DNA of 64,000 nt from Clavelina lepadiformis (GCF_947623445.1 NC_135240.1:1364001-1428000); one strand, 5' to 3'. Positions 34,591 through 46,742 are shown, numbered from the stretch's first letter. Notes: generated by a model not told the origin, from the sequence alone. Translations and numbers: made by a program.

Positions 34591-36444
34591 TTAAAGGCGC
34601 TTTCCAGTATGGACTTTCATATGACGTTGCAAATGGTTGTTTCGTGAAAATGATTTGCAACAAACATCGCATTGATAAGGGCGCTCTCCAGTGTGGGCTT
34701 TCATGTGAGTTTGTAAATTGCTGTTTTGTGAAAATGATTTGCAACAAACATTGCATTGATAAGGGCGCTCTCCAGTGTGGGCTTTCATATGAGTTTGTAA
34801 ATTGCTGTTTTGTGAAAATGATTTGCAACAAACATTGCATTGATAAGGGCGCTCTCCAGTGTGGACTTTCATATGTTTCTTCAAAGTGCTGTTTTGTAAA
34901 AATGATTTGCAACAAACATCGCATTGATAAGGGCGCTCTCCAGTGTGGGCTTTCATATGACGTTGCAAATGGTTGTTTCGTGAAAATGATTTGCAACAAA
35001 CATCGCATTGATAAGCGCGCTCTCCAGTGTGGACTTTCATATGAGTTTGCAAAGTGATGTTTTGCAAAAATGCTTTACAGCAAACACTGCATTGATAAGG
35101 GCGCTCTCCAGTGTGGACTTTCATATGTTGCTTCAAAGTGCTGTTTTGTAAAAATGATTTGCAACAAACATCGCATTGATAAGGGCGCTCTCCAGTGTGG
35201 GCTTTCATATGTTGCTGCAAAGTGCTGTTTCGTGAAAATGATTTACAACAAACATCGCATTGATAAGGGCGCTCTCCAGTGTGGACTTTCATATGTTGCT
35301 TCAAAGTGCTGTTTTGTGAAAATGATTTACAACAAACATCGCATTGATAAGGGCGCTCTCCAGTGTGGACTTTCATATGTTGCTTCAAAGTGCTGTTTTG
35401 TGAAAATGATTTACAACAAACATCGCATTGATAAGGGCGCTCTCCAGTGTGGACTTTCATATGTTGCTTCAAAGTGATGTTTTGTGAAAATGATTTGCAA
35501 CAAATTTTGCATTGATAAGGGCGCTCTCCAGTGTGGGCTTTCATATGAGTTTGCAAAGTGATGTTTTGCAAAAATGCTTTACAGCAAATACTGCATTGAT
35601 AAGGGCGCTCTCCAGTGTGGACTTTCATATGTTGCTTCAAAGTGCTGTTTTGTGAAAATGATTTGCAACAAACATCGCATTGATAAGGGCGCTCTCCAGT
35701 GTGGGCTTTCATATGTTGCTTCAAATTGCTGTTTCGTGAAAATGATTTGTAACAAACTCGACATTGATACAACAGTATACTTGAGTGAGTCTTTAAATGA
35801 ACTTTCATGTTTGTTTTTTGTGTAAAAGATTTATCATAAACAGTGCAACAGAAATGTTTTATTTTGTTATTTCCAACAATTCCTGAACATTTATCTTCTA
35901 TACTATTGCTCTCATGATTTGCTAAGTTTTTATCAGGAAATTTCGAAGCCAATTTGTTGTATTTCTCATGTGAGTTTCTTTTATTTAAGTTTTCAGAATG
36001 AACAACCTCAAAATCAGATATTGAATTCCCTTCTGTCTCTGACTGACGGAAAACATTGTTTGACATGAGAGTAAATGTTGCATCTGTCTCAGTCGGGGAA
36101 ATCTCAATATCCTGCAACAAAAAAGATTTCTCTTCAATAGCTTCAAGATGAGCTACAACTGATGCCTTCTCTGAATGAACTTCCTGAATAGAAATGCTAG
36201 TATCAGATTCAGACGGTGTAGCTGATGGTTGCATTGTTTCTTCAAATTGCATTGCATTGTTTATGGTTTTAGTTCTTTTTGTTTCTGCAAGAAACTTTAA
36301 ATACTTGTCTTCCATGTTTTCTTGCATTTTGGCAAATTCCAACTTCTTACCATCTTGTTGCACAGATTTTAATTCCTTTAAAATCACATCACTGATTCTT
36401 TTCAAAATAATCTTGACATTCTTACCACTTGAATGACACTCCAT
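34591..36444 (-). CDS. C2H2 zinc-finger protein, 14 tandem fingers, 617 aa
   Basis: A single open frame from MECHSSG. Residues ~1-195 are acidic and Ser/Thr-rich with no KRAB, SCAN or BTB domain. A degenerate finger (CTVYDKSF, second Cys replaced by Tyr) precedes 14 regular C2H2 fingers of 28 residues joined by HTGERP linkers, so the DNA is an 84-bp tandem repeat. Most have YQCDVCCKSF before the helix. Helices vary mainly at base-contact positions: QNSTLKQ, RNSTLQQ, QNITLQT, QNSNLQT, RNNHLQR, RNSNLKQ. That pattern is known of rapidly evolving DNA-binding arrays. It is likely a sequence-specific nuclear DNA-binding protein; target unknown. Two decayed tandem copies lie downstream. The plus strand has long shadow ORFs that only reflect the 84-bp period. 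Confidence 0.88.
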   Translation of the reverse strand: MECHSSGKNVKIILKRISDVILKELKSVQQDGKKLEFAKMQENMEDKYLKFLAETKRTKTINNAMQFEETMQPSATPSESDTSISIQEVHSEKASVVAHLEAIEEKSFLLQDIEISPTETDATFTLMSNNVFRQSETEGNSISDFEVVHSENLNKRNSHEKYNKLASKFPDKNLANHESNSIEDKCSGIVGNNKIKHFCCTVYDKSFTQKTNMKVHLKTHSSILLYQCRVCYKSFSRNSNLKQHMKAHTGERPYQCDVCCKSFSQNSTLKQHMKVHTGERPYQCSICCKAFLQNITLQTHMKAHTGERPYQCKICCKSFSQNITLKQHMKVHTGERPYQCDVCCKSFSQNSTLKQHMKVHTGERPYQCDVCCKSFSQNSTLKQHMKVHTGERPYQCDVCCKSFSRNSTLQQHMKAHTGERPYQCDVCCKSFLQNSTLKQHMKVHTGERPYQCSVCCKAFLQNITLQTHMKVHTGERAYQCDVCCKSFSRNNHLQRHMKAHTGERPYQCDVCCKSFLQNSTLKKHMKVHTGERPYQCNVCCKSFSQNSNLQTHMKAHTGERPYQCNVCCKSFSQNSNLQTHMKAHTGERPYQCDVCCKSFSRNNHLQRHMKVHTGKRL

Positions 36445-36632
36445 ACTAAACTATGAGGTTGCTAGCTAAAACAAAACAAAAAATGATGGTTAAAGTAGCG
36501 TTGGATGGATACGTTTTACATACGATACGTTTTCGCTATTTTGTTGTTTTTGTTGCAAGCAACAAACTAGTAATGTCATATACAACTATCTCTTGAACAC
36601 ACAGGGTACTGCAGAAAATACATCTGAAAACA

Positions 36633-36974
36633 TCATTTTGCCGTTGTATCATCAACATTTACATTAGAATTGCTAGAGATATTATTACTACTTTCAGGAT
36701 ATCTTGCATCAAACAAATTACACCTATTTGTACGTGAATTGAAAGGCGTTGAACTATGTCGTCGACCAATATACTTATGATAGTGACGAGAAAAAGAAGT
36801 AAGAATATTATACTTAGAATTCATTAATGAACTAAGCCGTTGTATTGACAGCTTAAATTTCTGTAGAGAAATTAGTTTATACGTAGAACGTAAATAAAAC
36901 CTACATATACGGTATACCGCACAGGGTGGTCTTTTTGCCTTAGGAAAACAAAATTTTTGCAACGTTACAATCAT
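36633..36974 (-). CDS. Hypothetical basic protein, 113 aa
   Basis: An open frame starting MIVTLQKFCFPKAKRPPCAVY, rich in Arg, Lys, Ser and Asn, ending in VNVDDTTAK. The basic, hydroxylated N-terminal half could be a mitochondrial presequence or a nuclear segment. It lies 190 bp upstream of the zinc-finger gene on the same strand. No family recognised; it may be chance. Confidence 0.3.
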   Translation of the reverse strand: MIVTLQKFCFPKAKRPPCAVYRICRFYLRSTYKLISLQKFKLSIQRLSSLMNSKYNILTSFSRHYHKYIGRRHSSTPFNSRTNRCNLFDARYPESSNNISSNSNVNVDDTTAK

Positions 36975-37239
36975 CTTTCAATACAAAATCGTAAAACAAA
37001 GTTTTGCACAGGAGCTCGAATTACAACGTCAACCAACAGTGCATTTTTGGTTCAGCGCTGAGTAGCCAAAGCCCAGGAATAAAACGCGACGAAATTCTAA
37101 TGAACAGGGAAGCTGGCGGCACCGCTCTTACGCGTGGCAAAATCTGAAAATAAATTTACAATTTCATTTGAAAAAAAAAGAAAACTTTCCACTTGTACAA
37201 AATAGCAATGAAAAGCATGACAAGAAAGGTGAAAGAAAA

Positions 37240-37495
37240 CTAACGCAAACTATAAAATACACAAATGCTGCAATCCCTGTATTGCGTCACTGAATAAGTC
37301 CAAGTTTGCCAACCTGAGAAAGATGGCCATAAATCTACGTGTTCTGTTCGGGACTACATACATTTATGAGCAAACATTTTCGACCATGAACATTAATAAG
37401 ACAAAGCTGCGTTTCAATCTATTCAGGAATCCGGCCCGCCAAGTACTTTATTTTCTCATAACAGGCCCGCCGACCTAAGAAGTTGCCCGCCCCTG
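37240..37495 (+). mobile_element. 3' end of a hAT transposon with transposase C-terminus
   Basis: The plus strand reads LRVLFGTTYIYEQTFSTMN and then INKTKLRFN, the start of the hAT dimerisation domain (usual family form: FGSTYICEQ.FS.MNINKSK). It then runs straight into the terminal inverted repeat ending GTTGCCCGCCCCTG at 37495. That end matches the MITE at 25049-25365 over ~75 bp. The rest of the element is missing, and no left end or duplication of TGCTAAAG was found. Confidence 0.8.
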
Positions 37496-38300
37496 TGCTA
37501 AAGCTATGAATTTTCAAAATATACGGTAGGCTAGTCCAGGCTACATACGGCATCGGCGTATCCTACGATGTATAAAGAGTCCTAGCCCGTATAAGTTCTG
37601 TATAACGTTAGAACTAGGCTATTTTTACAAATATACCGTACTGGAGACAAGACAATTGTCGATACAACTCCGTCACAATTCAGGACCACTGTTGGGACTG
37701 GGTCCCTGGCCTTAATGGCGGATTCACAAAGTTTCAATTTGGCTTCAGGTTCAGGTCCAGAGGCGAGTTGAGCGATCTAGTGTTTTTATAGGATATCTAT
37801 GGTCAGGACACGCAATAACAAAGCTATTTGGAGTTTTAGGAGACACAAATCATATAATTCATTATCACTTAAGTCTTAAATCATATAGTTTGAATAAACA
37901 ACAATGTTAATTTGGAGGTTACTACTTGGATGATTAAAACTTACAACATTTTCGTTATCTGGCAGTGTTGTTTTATTTCAAGAGTTACCTGTACATTGAA
38001 GTTAGGCAATAAAGCGCAGCCCGTCAATTATGTGATGTCGATGGATTGTACAAATATACAATTAAAGCGCCACCTTGTGTTGTAAATTTGACACAAACTA
38101 ATTTGGAATGAATTGCGACAAAAGTTATTTACATTTGTTACGATATGATTGAGTTATCACAATCTAGGATTGTGTGAGTTTCTGGCCTTATATTTAGAAG
38201 CTGTGTACATTTTGATGGCAATAAAGCACGAACGCAAAGCAATGTCATTCACTGTAAAACGATTTGATGACGTGTAAATTACGTCACAATGACAAAAACT
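37496..38300. other. Spacer between the hAT end and the semaphorin gene
   Basis: No coding segment, tRNA or clear repeat seen. Confidence 0.4.
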
Positions 38301-38304
38301 CTTA

Positions 38305-38764
38305 TATTTTTCTGACACAAAGAAGTTGGTAGAATATTTGGCAGAGCAGCCAACTCATCAATATGGAAGATATTCTTTCTGAAATCAGTGATTGTCTTGT
38401 CATGAAGTGAGGTCGATTCAGAGCGGCGGTGGCCGTAGGGGTGCTGGGGTTTGATTTAGTCAGGCTGCCCCCACTTTCTGGGCGAAGTCTAGGCATGGCA
38501 TCCTCCGGCACACTGTGATGGTGGGGCATATAGATTTGCTTGGGCTTGCTAAGTAACGTCGTGTGACCTTTATTGGGTATCATCATAGGGTCAAACGCAG
38601 GTGGCATTTTCCCCTCATAGGGGTCCCGGGATTAGAGTAGGTATTACGTATAGGGGATATTGACCCCTGTAGTAGCTAGGCGTGTTGAGATCGCCACGGG
38701 GCGGTATTTGCACGGGGGCACTGTGGGTATTGAACCCGTTCCTCGGTTCCTCCTCCTGGGGGGT
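38305..38764 (-). other. Semaphorin tail-like sequence beyond the stop codon
   Basis: Past the TAA at 38765-38767 the same frame goes on for about 40 codons of tail-like protein (PQEEEPRNGFNTHSAP, PSYYRGQYPLYV). A second frame then reads RDPYEGKMPPAFDP to MPRLRPESGG (38440-38636), and a third RRSESTSLHDKT to DELAALPNILPTS (38305-38430). Three consecutive frames with protein-like composition suggest an older, longer cytoplasmic tail now in the 3' untranslated region, or sequencing errors in this C-rich stretch. Confidence 0.45.
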
Positions 38765-41700
38765 TTAAGTTAGAGTTTGTTTCGAATCATCTTTGGGTCC
38801 CTCATAGATCCCGTGTGACGCAGGTTCTTGTTCTTCGTGAATTGCATGTAGAAAGGGGTGGTAACGGGTGGGGCGTGACATGGCAACGTGGCCGTTGGGT
38901 AGTCCTGTTATGAGTGGAAATTTTAAATTCAGTTTTTTTGTTGCGTCATAAAGGTAAATCGAGCGGTAAGCGGGATAGTCGCAAGTAAAAACATTTTAGC
39001 TTAGTTGTTTGTGAACAATCTCCAATAAAAAATTTAGCTAAAGTTAAGATTTAGTTTCATCTCATAGTGTAACTCACCCATCATTTGCTGTTGGGCTGAT
39101 TCCTCGAAAACCTCGTTCTGTGGGACCTGGTACTGGGGCTGCCAATTGATCATCTTCCTTCTGTCAAGACTGTGGTCGTCCAATGTCCATGGGTAAGCGC
39201 TGACCGTCGAACGCTTTTCTGGGTGTTGGGTTGGGTTGTGGGGGGTTTGGCCAACCTGCTGGTATGGGGGTTGGTGGTTTGGTGGGTTTTGCACCGGTGA
39301 GGGCTTTGCAACGTAGATGGGGTACTGCTGCTGATCGTACCGCCCTGGCATGGTGTCGGCAACTTGGAGGGAGTGTTGCTGCAACAGCCACTGAGCCCCC
39401 AGAAGAAAATGACCCACTGTTTTGGCCCTTTGGTTGTCGATGACTACATAATAGTCAACCTGAGGAAAATGTTGAAGGTCATCAGTAGGGCCCGCAAAAG
39501 TCAATAAAGTCAAAATTTTTTAAAGACCTCGTCTGACCACGAATCAAAGAATAAAGTTGTTTTCAGCACCTAGGGGATTGTTTCTAAGAAGTTTATAGGT
39601 CAAAATAAAGTCAAAATTTATAATAAAGTCAAAATTTTCAATAAAGTCAAAATTTGTCAAATTATGGCTTTTGACAAAGTTTTTGTGTTTCTTGAGAGTA
39701 ATTTTTGTAAAAATCCTCGTGGAAGCATTGTAAATCAGGATCTGCGACACAATTAAACCATATTAACCCATAAAAGCAGGAAATAAGTCACAATGCCCAC
39801 TTGGATCAGCAGTAACTTTTATTTCAAAAAGCTATTGAGAAAAGACAGAAATTTCAAGCCTGAAAATGTTAAAAATTACATGATGCTGTATTACAATAAA
39901 TAAGTTGAAACACTTTTCTGTAGTGCTTTCTTTAAAGCCGCTTGAAGGGGGTTACATTACTTCTTCCCTGTTTAATTTGCTGTTTATTAGAATTTACCAT
40001 GCAGAGAAAATCGAGGCAAAGTGCCCTTTTCACAAGGACAAAATAACACAAGCTACCTAAATCTATCGCCAAAAAACACGACGCACTTTTTATAATCCAA
40101 AAAACACCTGACCTTTCGACAAAATATTACGTTTGGGTCTGAAATCGACAAAATATTATGTTTCAAAATATGTCACCTACCTGCTTGCTTCTTCGGTCTG
40201 TGACGTCATAATATAAGGGATGTTTGGAGGAGAGGACCAGATCATTTGAGTGGAATGTTCCCATTTCTGCACCACTCAGCGCGCTCGTTTCCTTGATTCG
40301 TCGCGTTCTACGCGATTCTTTGTGGGTTGAAGTTCGATTCCTATCACCAGAGCACATTATGATGTCACATGGAGTGCAAAGACGCGCAATCAAGCAAAGC
40401 AAATATTATGACGTAATAAAGCTACCTTGCATGGCTGCTCGTGCTTGATTGCCGCGACTTTGATGCGTTTCTGCTGTTAGATTGGTTCGAAGATGTCCTG
40501 ACGTCATTTCCGTTGGGCAAGGTCGTCTGAAAGAAGAGATAACAATCACATCACGATCACGTTATGATATATGAAATAAGAGATCACGAGTAGGTGGCCA
40601 TGATCACATGAGCTTATAACGATGAGACCCAACACAATGTTGAGTTGATGACGCAAATGCTCACCAGGATGACGTCATCCTTCCTGGACAACTTCCCGCC
40701 GCAATATCCCCTGTGGAGGGCGCACAAGCACACACAGAAGACGACACCGACAACAAAAGCGACCAATAGAAAAACGATCCCAATCGTGAACTCTGACGTA
40801 GTCGCCCCAGACACGTCATGCAACATAACCGGAGCGACAGTGATATTGTATGACGTATCATTTACGGCTGGTTCCACTTCATCATTTTCAAAGGAAGTGA
40901 GTGTGGCACCAATAGAGGGCGCTGCACGACAAAAAGACAATTTTCACTTTTTAATTTCAGCCGTGCGATGATTGGTTAAATTATAATTGACGTGACAAAC
41001 CTTCCACGTCTGTGGCGTGGACGTTGCACTCCTCCATCCCGGCTACATTCCCTTCCAACACGTCCTGGCGTGGTTGCGCGCCACTCGTACTGTTGGCGTG
41101 ATACTGGCTGTCGACTACCACGCAATTCTTCCCGTCCCACCCACAGTAAGGGTCCCGGGATTTGATGCAACTCCTGGAACAACAATCGACCGGGTTACAA
41201 TCTGCCGCGATCTACGCGCGAGCTATTTCCTTGCTCACCTGCCACATGAGGTGTTGAGGGCACAGAGCGGGGCGCGAATGACGCAATTCTCGAATGCGAC
41301 CAACATGGACCCGGTTGGTTTGTCGAGATTTATCGAAAGGGCCCTCCTGTAACAAACAACAATTGTGACATCACAAACCTCTACTTCAATCGGTTGACAT
41401 AGAAACAATATTGACGCACTTGTTCCCAGGTCCGCATCTGTCCTCGCTGTAGACCGACCTCTCCTCGATCAGCACCGACTTCGTCCCCGCTCCGAGGAGA
41501 ACCTTCAGAATTCGTCCATCGTCAGTGCCCGCGATGAAGACGGTGTAGATGGGGGTGGTGCCCACTGTCGTGTCCACCACAAGTGAGGTCAGGAAGTCTC
41601 TGGAAATTTGAAATTCTTTCAACTCCGAAGAATTCTCAAATGAACAGAAGCTCTACGAGTCTACGGGACCAGTTGGTGGCGCTATTGTTCGTATATTATC

Positions 41701-44700
41701 GTCACTTACCCGGAGTTTGTCCGCGCATAAAGAGGAATCGCGTTGTGTGGTTGCGTCACGTTTCCATGGAGATCCCACGCGTTGACGCTCTGGTACATTA
41801 TGGGATGCATACGCATGAAGTTGAGACTGTGGACAGATAATTTGCTTGGATCGCTAGCACAGCTGGGAATGAAAAAATACGTCATAATTACTAACCCTTG
41901 TGCATAGCACGATGATCAAGTATTACGTCAAAAAAGACGTAATGATACGTCATAAAGTATGATTTACCTGGCCACGTGAGGATTGGGGGAGTGGTCCTGC
42001 TGAGCCCAGTATTGTGAACTAGTCTTTGCATCGGTGAATTTCTCATAAAATGCGCCGTTCATGGAAGCTTCAATATCCGGCAGAGAGAATGCGCAAATGG
42101 CCGATGCAGGGATGCTGTTGCTGTGAGGAGAGAATTCAATGTGATGTGGTTGAGCTTAGGTTAAGCTGCTGGGTGCCTTCATACTAGGTCGAGGTTTGTG
42201 AATATCCAGCCCAACAACAACCCACCTGGGCGTGCTCATGAGAGCGAAAACCATCTTTGTCTTGCCGACTTTGTACCACTTGTCCAACGTCACCAGCTCA
42301 GTGACGTCACTAAGCTCGTTGAAGTAGAACGGCGGTTGTCCTGGCAACGAGCAGTTCAGTCTCGCTTTTAGGAATGACGAGAACTGATTCCTCAAATTGC
42401 GCCATCCACCGTCGTTCTTGCAAACTTGACCGATGCGCGTGTAAACTTGCTGTAGCGAAAATATTAATTTAAATTTCCCGCCACTTTTAAATTACTGCCG
42501 ATTATATGAAGTAATTTAACGTACCTCTGATTTATCCTCGACGGAGATCTCGGTAAAAAACGAATAAACTTTGTTCAAAGACATGCCGCCGTCGACGAAT
42601 TTAACGAAATGGGGGGCTGGAACATAACAACCATAATTTATGGTCATTAACTGGCAATTAGTAACTATTTATTAACGAACACCAAGCATTAAAATTTTAA
42701 TAAATCTTAGACGATAACATTTTTCATTTCGACGAAGTTCTACCAAGAAGACTTGGCGTGACAAGTTTTGGACATAGTCCCTTGTTTCTTTCATGATAAT
42801 AGATTCTATTACATATCATTACGTCACATAGAGGTCGGGTTTACTTCAGCAAAATGCTTATTGTTGCGTGAAGGCTATAAAAACGACAAGTACCAAACAA
42901 GGAAATGCAAATCTTGTGCAAACGCAGGTTGACCATCCAGGGCATCCGGCAATGAGCGCCATTACCTGACTTGGTGCATTTGAGACATGCAAGTTTTCAT
43001 GTCGACGTTGCATTTGAGACGTTTGAGTGACGCATTTGAGACGACGTTGCATTTGAGACAACAGTTTTCATGTCGACGAAGTTCAACCAAGAAGACTTGG
43101 TGTGACAAGTTATTATGAGATCACAATCTCGGTGTCAGCGAACAGAAGAATGAAAAAGCGGTTTCACTCCCCGAATCCAGGAAAGATCGCGACAATCAGT
43201 TTGAAGAAAGCTTGATGTTCGCCTTTATTCGATTTTTGCTGAATCGTCTAAATCTGTCGCCAAAATAAACCTGAGCTGTGAAGTTATTATGACAACGAAT
43301 GAGTGTCGCGTGTTCTTTACGCAACAATTGGAAGCGGGATTATAGTGACAGGACGTTTGGGGCTGGTCAGAAAATGACTTATAAAAAGTCAACAGGAATC
43401 AAAATCACGGCCGACTTAATCCATGTATGGCGGAATAAATACAACTCTACCTCGTCACAATAAGGATCTTGTTGGAATAAGACGACTGAGATTAGATGCG
43501 AAGCAAAACTCAACAATAGGCATTTTCTCGTCATAATCGCAAGACAAACAAAGAAACAGAGTCAAATATAGGAGACTACTATCTGCATTCTGCACGCTCC
43601 AGCGAGCACAGGGTTGAGGCTGAAAATAACTGGGTTTGACTCGACGCTCTACGGCTGGAATACTTGGCGTTAGGTGTAATGACGTCACGCTTCAGTGATC
43701 ACGGTTACGGATCATTGCACACGAGCACGGTTCAGATGTTAAATAAATAAAGGTAGTTTCTACCTACAAGGGTGTCATTCAGCGAGTTAAGCCAAGGCGC
43801 AGTGCCTTGCCCACCACAATATTTACAGTGCAAACTGCAAACGCGGATAACTCACCGTTCAAGAAGGTCGCTTCACCGCTAGCTGTCCGCAAACTGGTGT
43901 CCCACCTTCTGCTGTGAACATTTCGGACGACTGATGAGCGGAATATGAGGGGATCGTCCCCGCAGAAGCCTGCCTGGGTCGCCGTGTACAGGTTGTCGCC
44001 TGCGTAGAATGTGCAAAGAACATTATTCCTCGAAACGACTTGAGATTTCGCTCAATTCTTAGCCTGAGCTGATCGTGTTATTTTCATTATTTTCACAACA
44101 AAGTCGCGCGAAATGTCGAGTTTTAATTGGATTCGCAAATCATAAATAAAACGGTTCATCTTCAAATAAATTCTACATATCGGACGAACCTGACACAAGG
44201 CTTGCTACGTCATAATCCGGGTCATATGGACAGCTCAGCTTTCCTTCAAATTCCTGATTCAAATAAGACAAATTCCCGCCCTCTGTCAGCTGAAAGTTCG
44301 AGAATCATTTTTAAGTTTACAGTAAAAACCATCCGGTTGTTGAAAAACTTGCTGCATATCCAAAATATTGTGACATCACAATAATCCAATAGTGTTACCT
44401 CATAATATCTACAAGTAGGACTGAAAGATTTGGTCGAACAGACAATCACTCTTCGGTTGGGGGATTCCCCGTCGTGGACCTGCTTGAAAATTTTGATGAA
44501 ATTTTGGCATTTTTTGCTGGTCTGACCCTTTCTCTGGCACAACTGGATGCTTGCGTCATCAGACTTCCACGTCATTGCCTGCAACGTATTGCGAGTGTTA
44601 TAATCTGCGATGCTGTGGAATGGCTTACCCACGTCATCTTTACAACGAGCTTATTATTGACAAGAAAATATGCGCCTCGAAGCTCGCTACGTTATATCTA

Positions 44701-46742
44701 AGACATTTTCATCACGTGACAACTTGAGATTCTGAAGTTGTTATTACGTCACTAAAGAAGTTTGAAAGAGAATCATGAAGTTTGCATTTTAAGTTTTTCC
44801 AGAAAAACAATATAAACGTGTTTGGCGCATGATGCTAAATATGTGCATTGTTTGCTCAAAAATGATGTTTATTTTGTCTTAGTTCTTCTGAAATCATAAA
44901 ATCAGGTGGTTGTGGGCAATCCACATTCCAGTATCACCAAAATCATTACAACGCGAATCATGCTTAGCTGAGTAAAGTCAAATGCGTCACCTGCTTGTAA
45001 GTAACTTCGCCGGTTCCGCTTGACTGATTCTTCAAATCCAGGACAAAAATATTATCCCTGCGCAGAAAATAAAAATTGAAATAAACACAAAACCGTTGCA
45101 TGACGGTTAAAATCATTCAAGCATGACAACGAATGAGTTGTGACGCAATTCAGCTGCTAGCGCTACTTTGAAATGGTTGATCTGTTGCTGTGCTTATGCA
45201 GTGCCCTGTATGGTATAAGGCCGGGCTTGAATAACAATTATTTTTTCAACGTAATAATTGCCAGAACAAATAGATATTTGGTTAAACTTAAACGAATCTT
45301 GTAGGCGCGCGAACATAGCGGAGGAAAGTATCTGTAGAAAAAAGAACCAACTTCATCATTTCGGAGTGCTTCATACGAAGAGACCACTTTGTGTAGCATT
45401 ATTACCCCACAATAGACGCTTTCTTACGTGTAAAAAACTTGTATTATGACCGACAAAGACAACAATGCGTCATAAACCTATTGAACACTGCAAACGCATT
45501 AAGTTGTAGTGATAGCTGATGTTTGAAGACCCAGTGCAGGTTTATGTTGAAAACAAACGCAAAGATGTCTCGGAGAACATGTACCTCGGTTAAACGTTAA
45601 ACACAAGCTCCTTATGTTGGCAAGAAATCGTAAAAGTACTAAGCATTAATATGAAATATAGCAGAGGTAAAGAGCTTCGTTAGAACAAACGAAAGTATTT
45701 GTCTTCCCCCCCGCTTATATCGAACCTCGTGGAAAGTGATTCAACGAATTGAGTCTTCACACCTCGCAGGTATTTTCAATATGAGCTGAGAACTCCAAAA
45801 CCTTCAAAGTCACAAAGTACAAATGCCACTGACCTGGCGTAAATGTAGTGATATCCACCAATGTTGGTCATGCCTTGAAAGTTCTTCAACAATGGGAGGG
45901 TTTTGGTGGACTGGCCTGTTTTTTTGCTGCCACGAAACACTTGAAGCCACGTAGAATCTGGAAAAATACGTTTTCATATTCATCAGATTGTGGTCAAACT
46001 GCTGATTTGTCTAAATATTGTTATTACACCAGTCTTCTAAAAGAGCTTCTTGCAGAAAGTTTGATCGCCTTTATGCCAAGTCGCCATAAAATATAAATCA
46101 CGTCCACTTCAAGCAAACTTGCACAGAATCGAAAACTAATCGTCAAATTTGGAGAATTTTCTCCTGAACAAACCAATCCCAAACAATAAACGATCGCGAT
46201 TTGTTGAAACAATTCTACAAAGCTGAGCGATTGACTCGAATTTATGAGGCGTTAAAAGCGAAATGAAACAAACTCGATTTTAAGGAAAATTTCAACATGA
46301 CTTCAACTAAGTTCTAACACTTCTACTTGTGGGAGACCTGAAATCTGCACTGAACTCGAACAAGTTGTTTCCTTTGACGTCATAACATGTATAAATTTTG
46401 TCATAAACACTTAAAGCAGAGTTTATTTGGTAGACAGAGGGGCGAAGGGTTTATCGTAATCCACATAATCCTTGATTACGCCTTAAATTATGGATAATAT
46501 CATAATATGGGAGATTGGTGTCATATGAAGTGAAAAGTGACGTCACTCCGATTTATTTAAACAAACACATATTGTTGGAACCCTGGCAAGCAATCTACCT
46601 ACATTATGACGTATATATGACGGTACAAACCTTCCAACTTATAAACGTTGATTGGTTCTTTATCTGTAGGGATTCTTCCCATGGATGACTGGATCAGACA
46701 TAAGATGATATTCACAACGATCAGTGCAGTAGAAACACGCAT
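38765..46742 (-). CDS. SEMA6-like: Transmembrane semaphorin, class 6-like, 949 aa
   Basis: Eighteen exons: 46631-46742, 45834-45957, 44991-45057, 44399-44578, 44190-44289, 43856-43999, 42525-42616, 42226-42449, 41968-42120, 41710-41862, 41420-41599, 41239-41346, 41001-41173, 40665-40921, 40426-40526, 40181-40340, 39078-39459, 38765-38904. All introns are GT-AG and all phases agree (2850 nt). Signal peptide MRVSTALIVVNIILCL; sema domain to ~residue 545 (VFRGSKK, SFSPTCRYYE, FLKARLNCSLPG, PASAICAF); PSI domain in exon 13 (SCIKSRDPYCGWD); no Ig or thrombospondin domains; membrane segment ~648-671 (IGIVFLLVAFVVGVVFCV); long cytoplasmic tail with basic, Ser-rich then Gln/Pro/Tyr-rich parts. That layout is class 6, a plexin ligand and reverse-signalling receptor in axon guidance. 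A repeat copy sits in the intron between exons 16 and 17. The tail may once have been longer (see 38305-38764). Confidence 0.92.
39484..40160 (-). repeat. Interspersed repeat, copy B, inside a semaphorin intron
   Basis: Reverse-strand relative of 19766-20500. It fills nearly the whole intron between the exons ending at 40181 and starting at 39459, stopping ~25 bp before the splice acceptor. Its middle (~39830-39965) differs from copy A. Confidence 0.65.
42721..43110. repeat. Direct repeat pair and GCATTTGAGAC repeats in a semaphorin intron
   Basis: 42721-42769 and 43064-43110 share TCGACGAAGTTC, ACCAAGAAGACTTGG and GTGACAAGTT. Between them GACGTTGCATTTGAGAC recurs three to four times. It lies in the intron between exons 6 and 7. 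Confidence 0.55.

Noticed and set aside
34644-35825. Three plus-strand ORFs with a repeating 28-residue [23 protein letters not shown]-type pattern
   Set aside because: They are exact antisense shadows of the 84-bp zinc-finger repeat of the minus-strand gene; the period and ends follow the fingers.
39164-39443. Two Pro/Thr-rich and Gly-rich alternative ORFs
   Set aside because: They overlap the semaphorin exon 39078-39459 in other frames; the exon has phase support.
41386-41622. Semaphorin exon 11 ending at the TGA after NKCVNIVSMSTD
   Set aside because: A donor at AACAA|gtgcgt gives a join to the next exon (KRALSINLDKP) that matches the sema domain and keeps phase, so the TGA is intronic.
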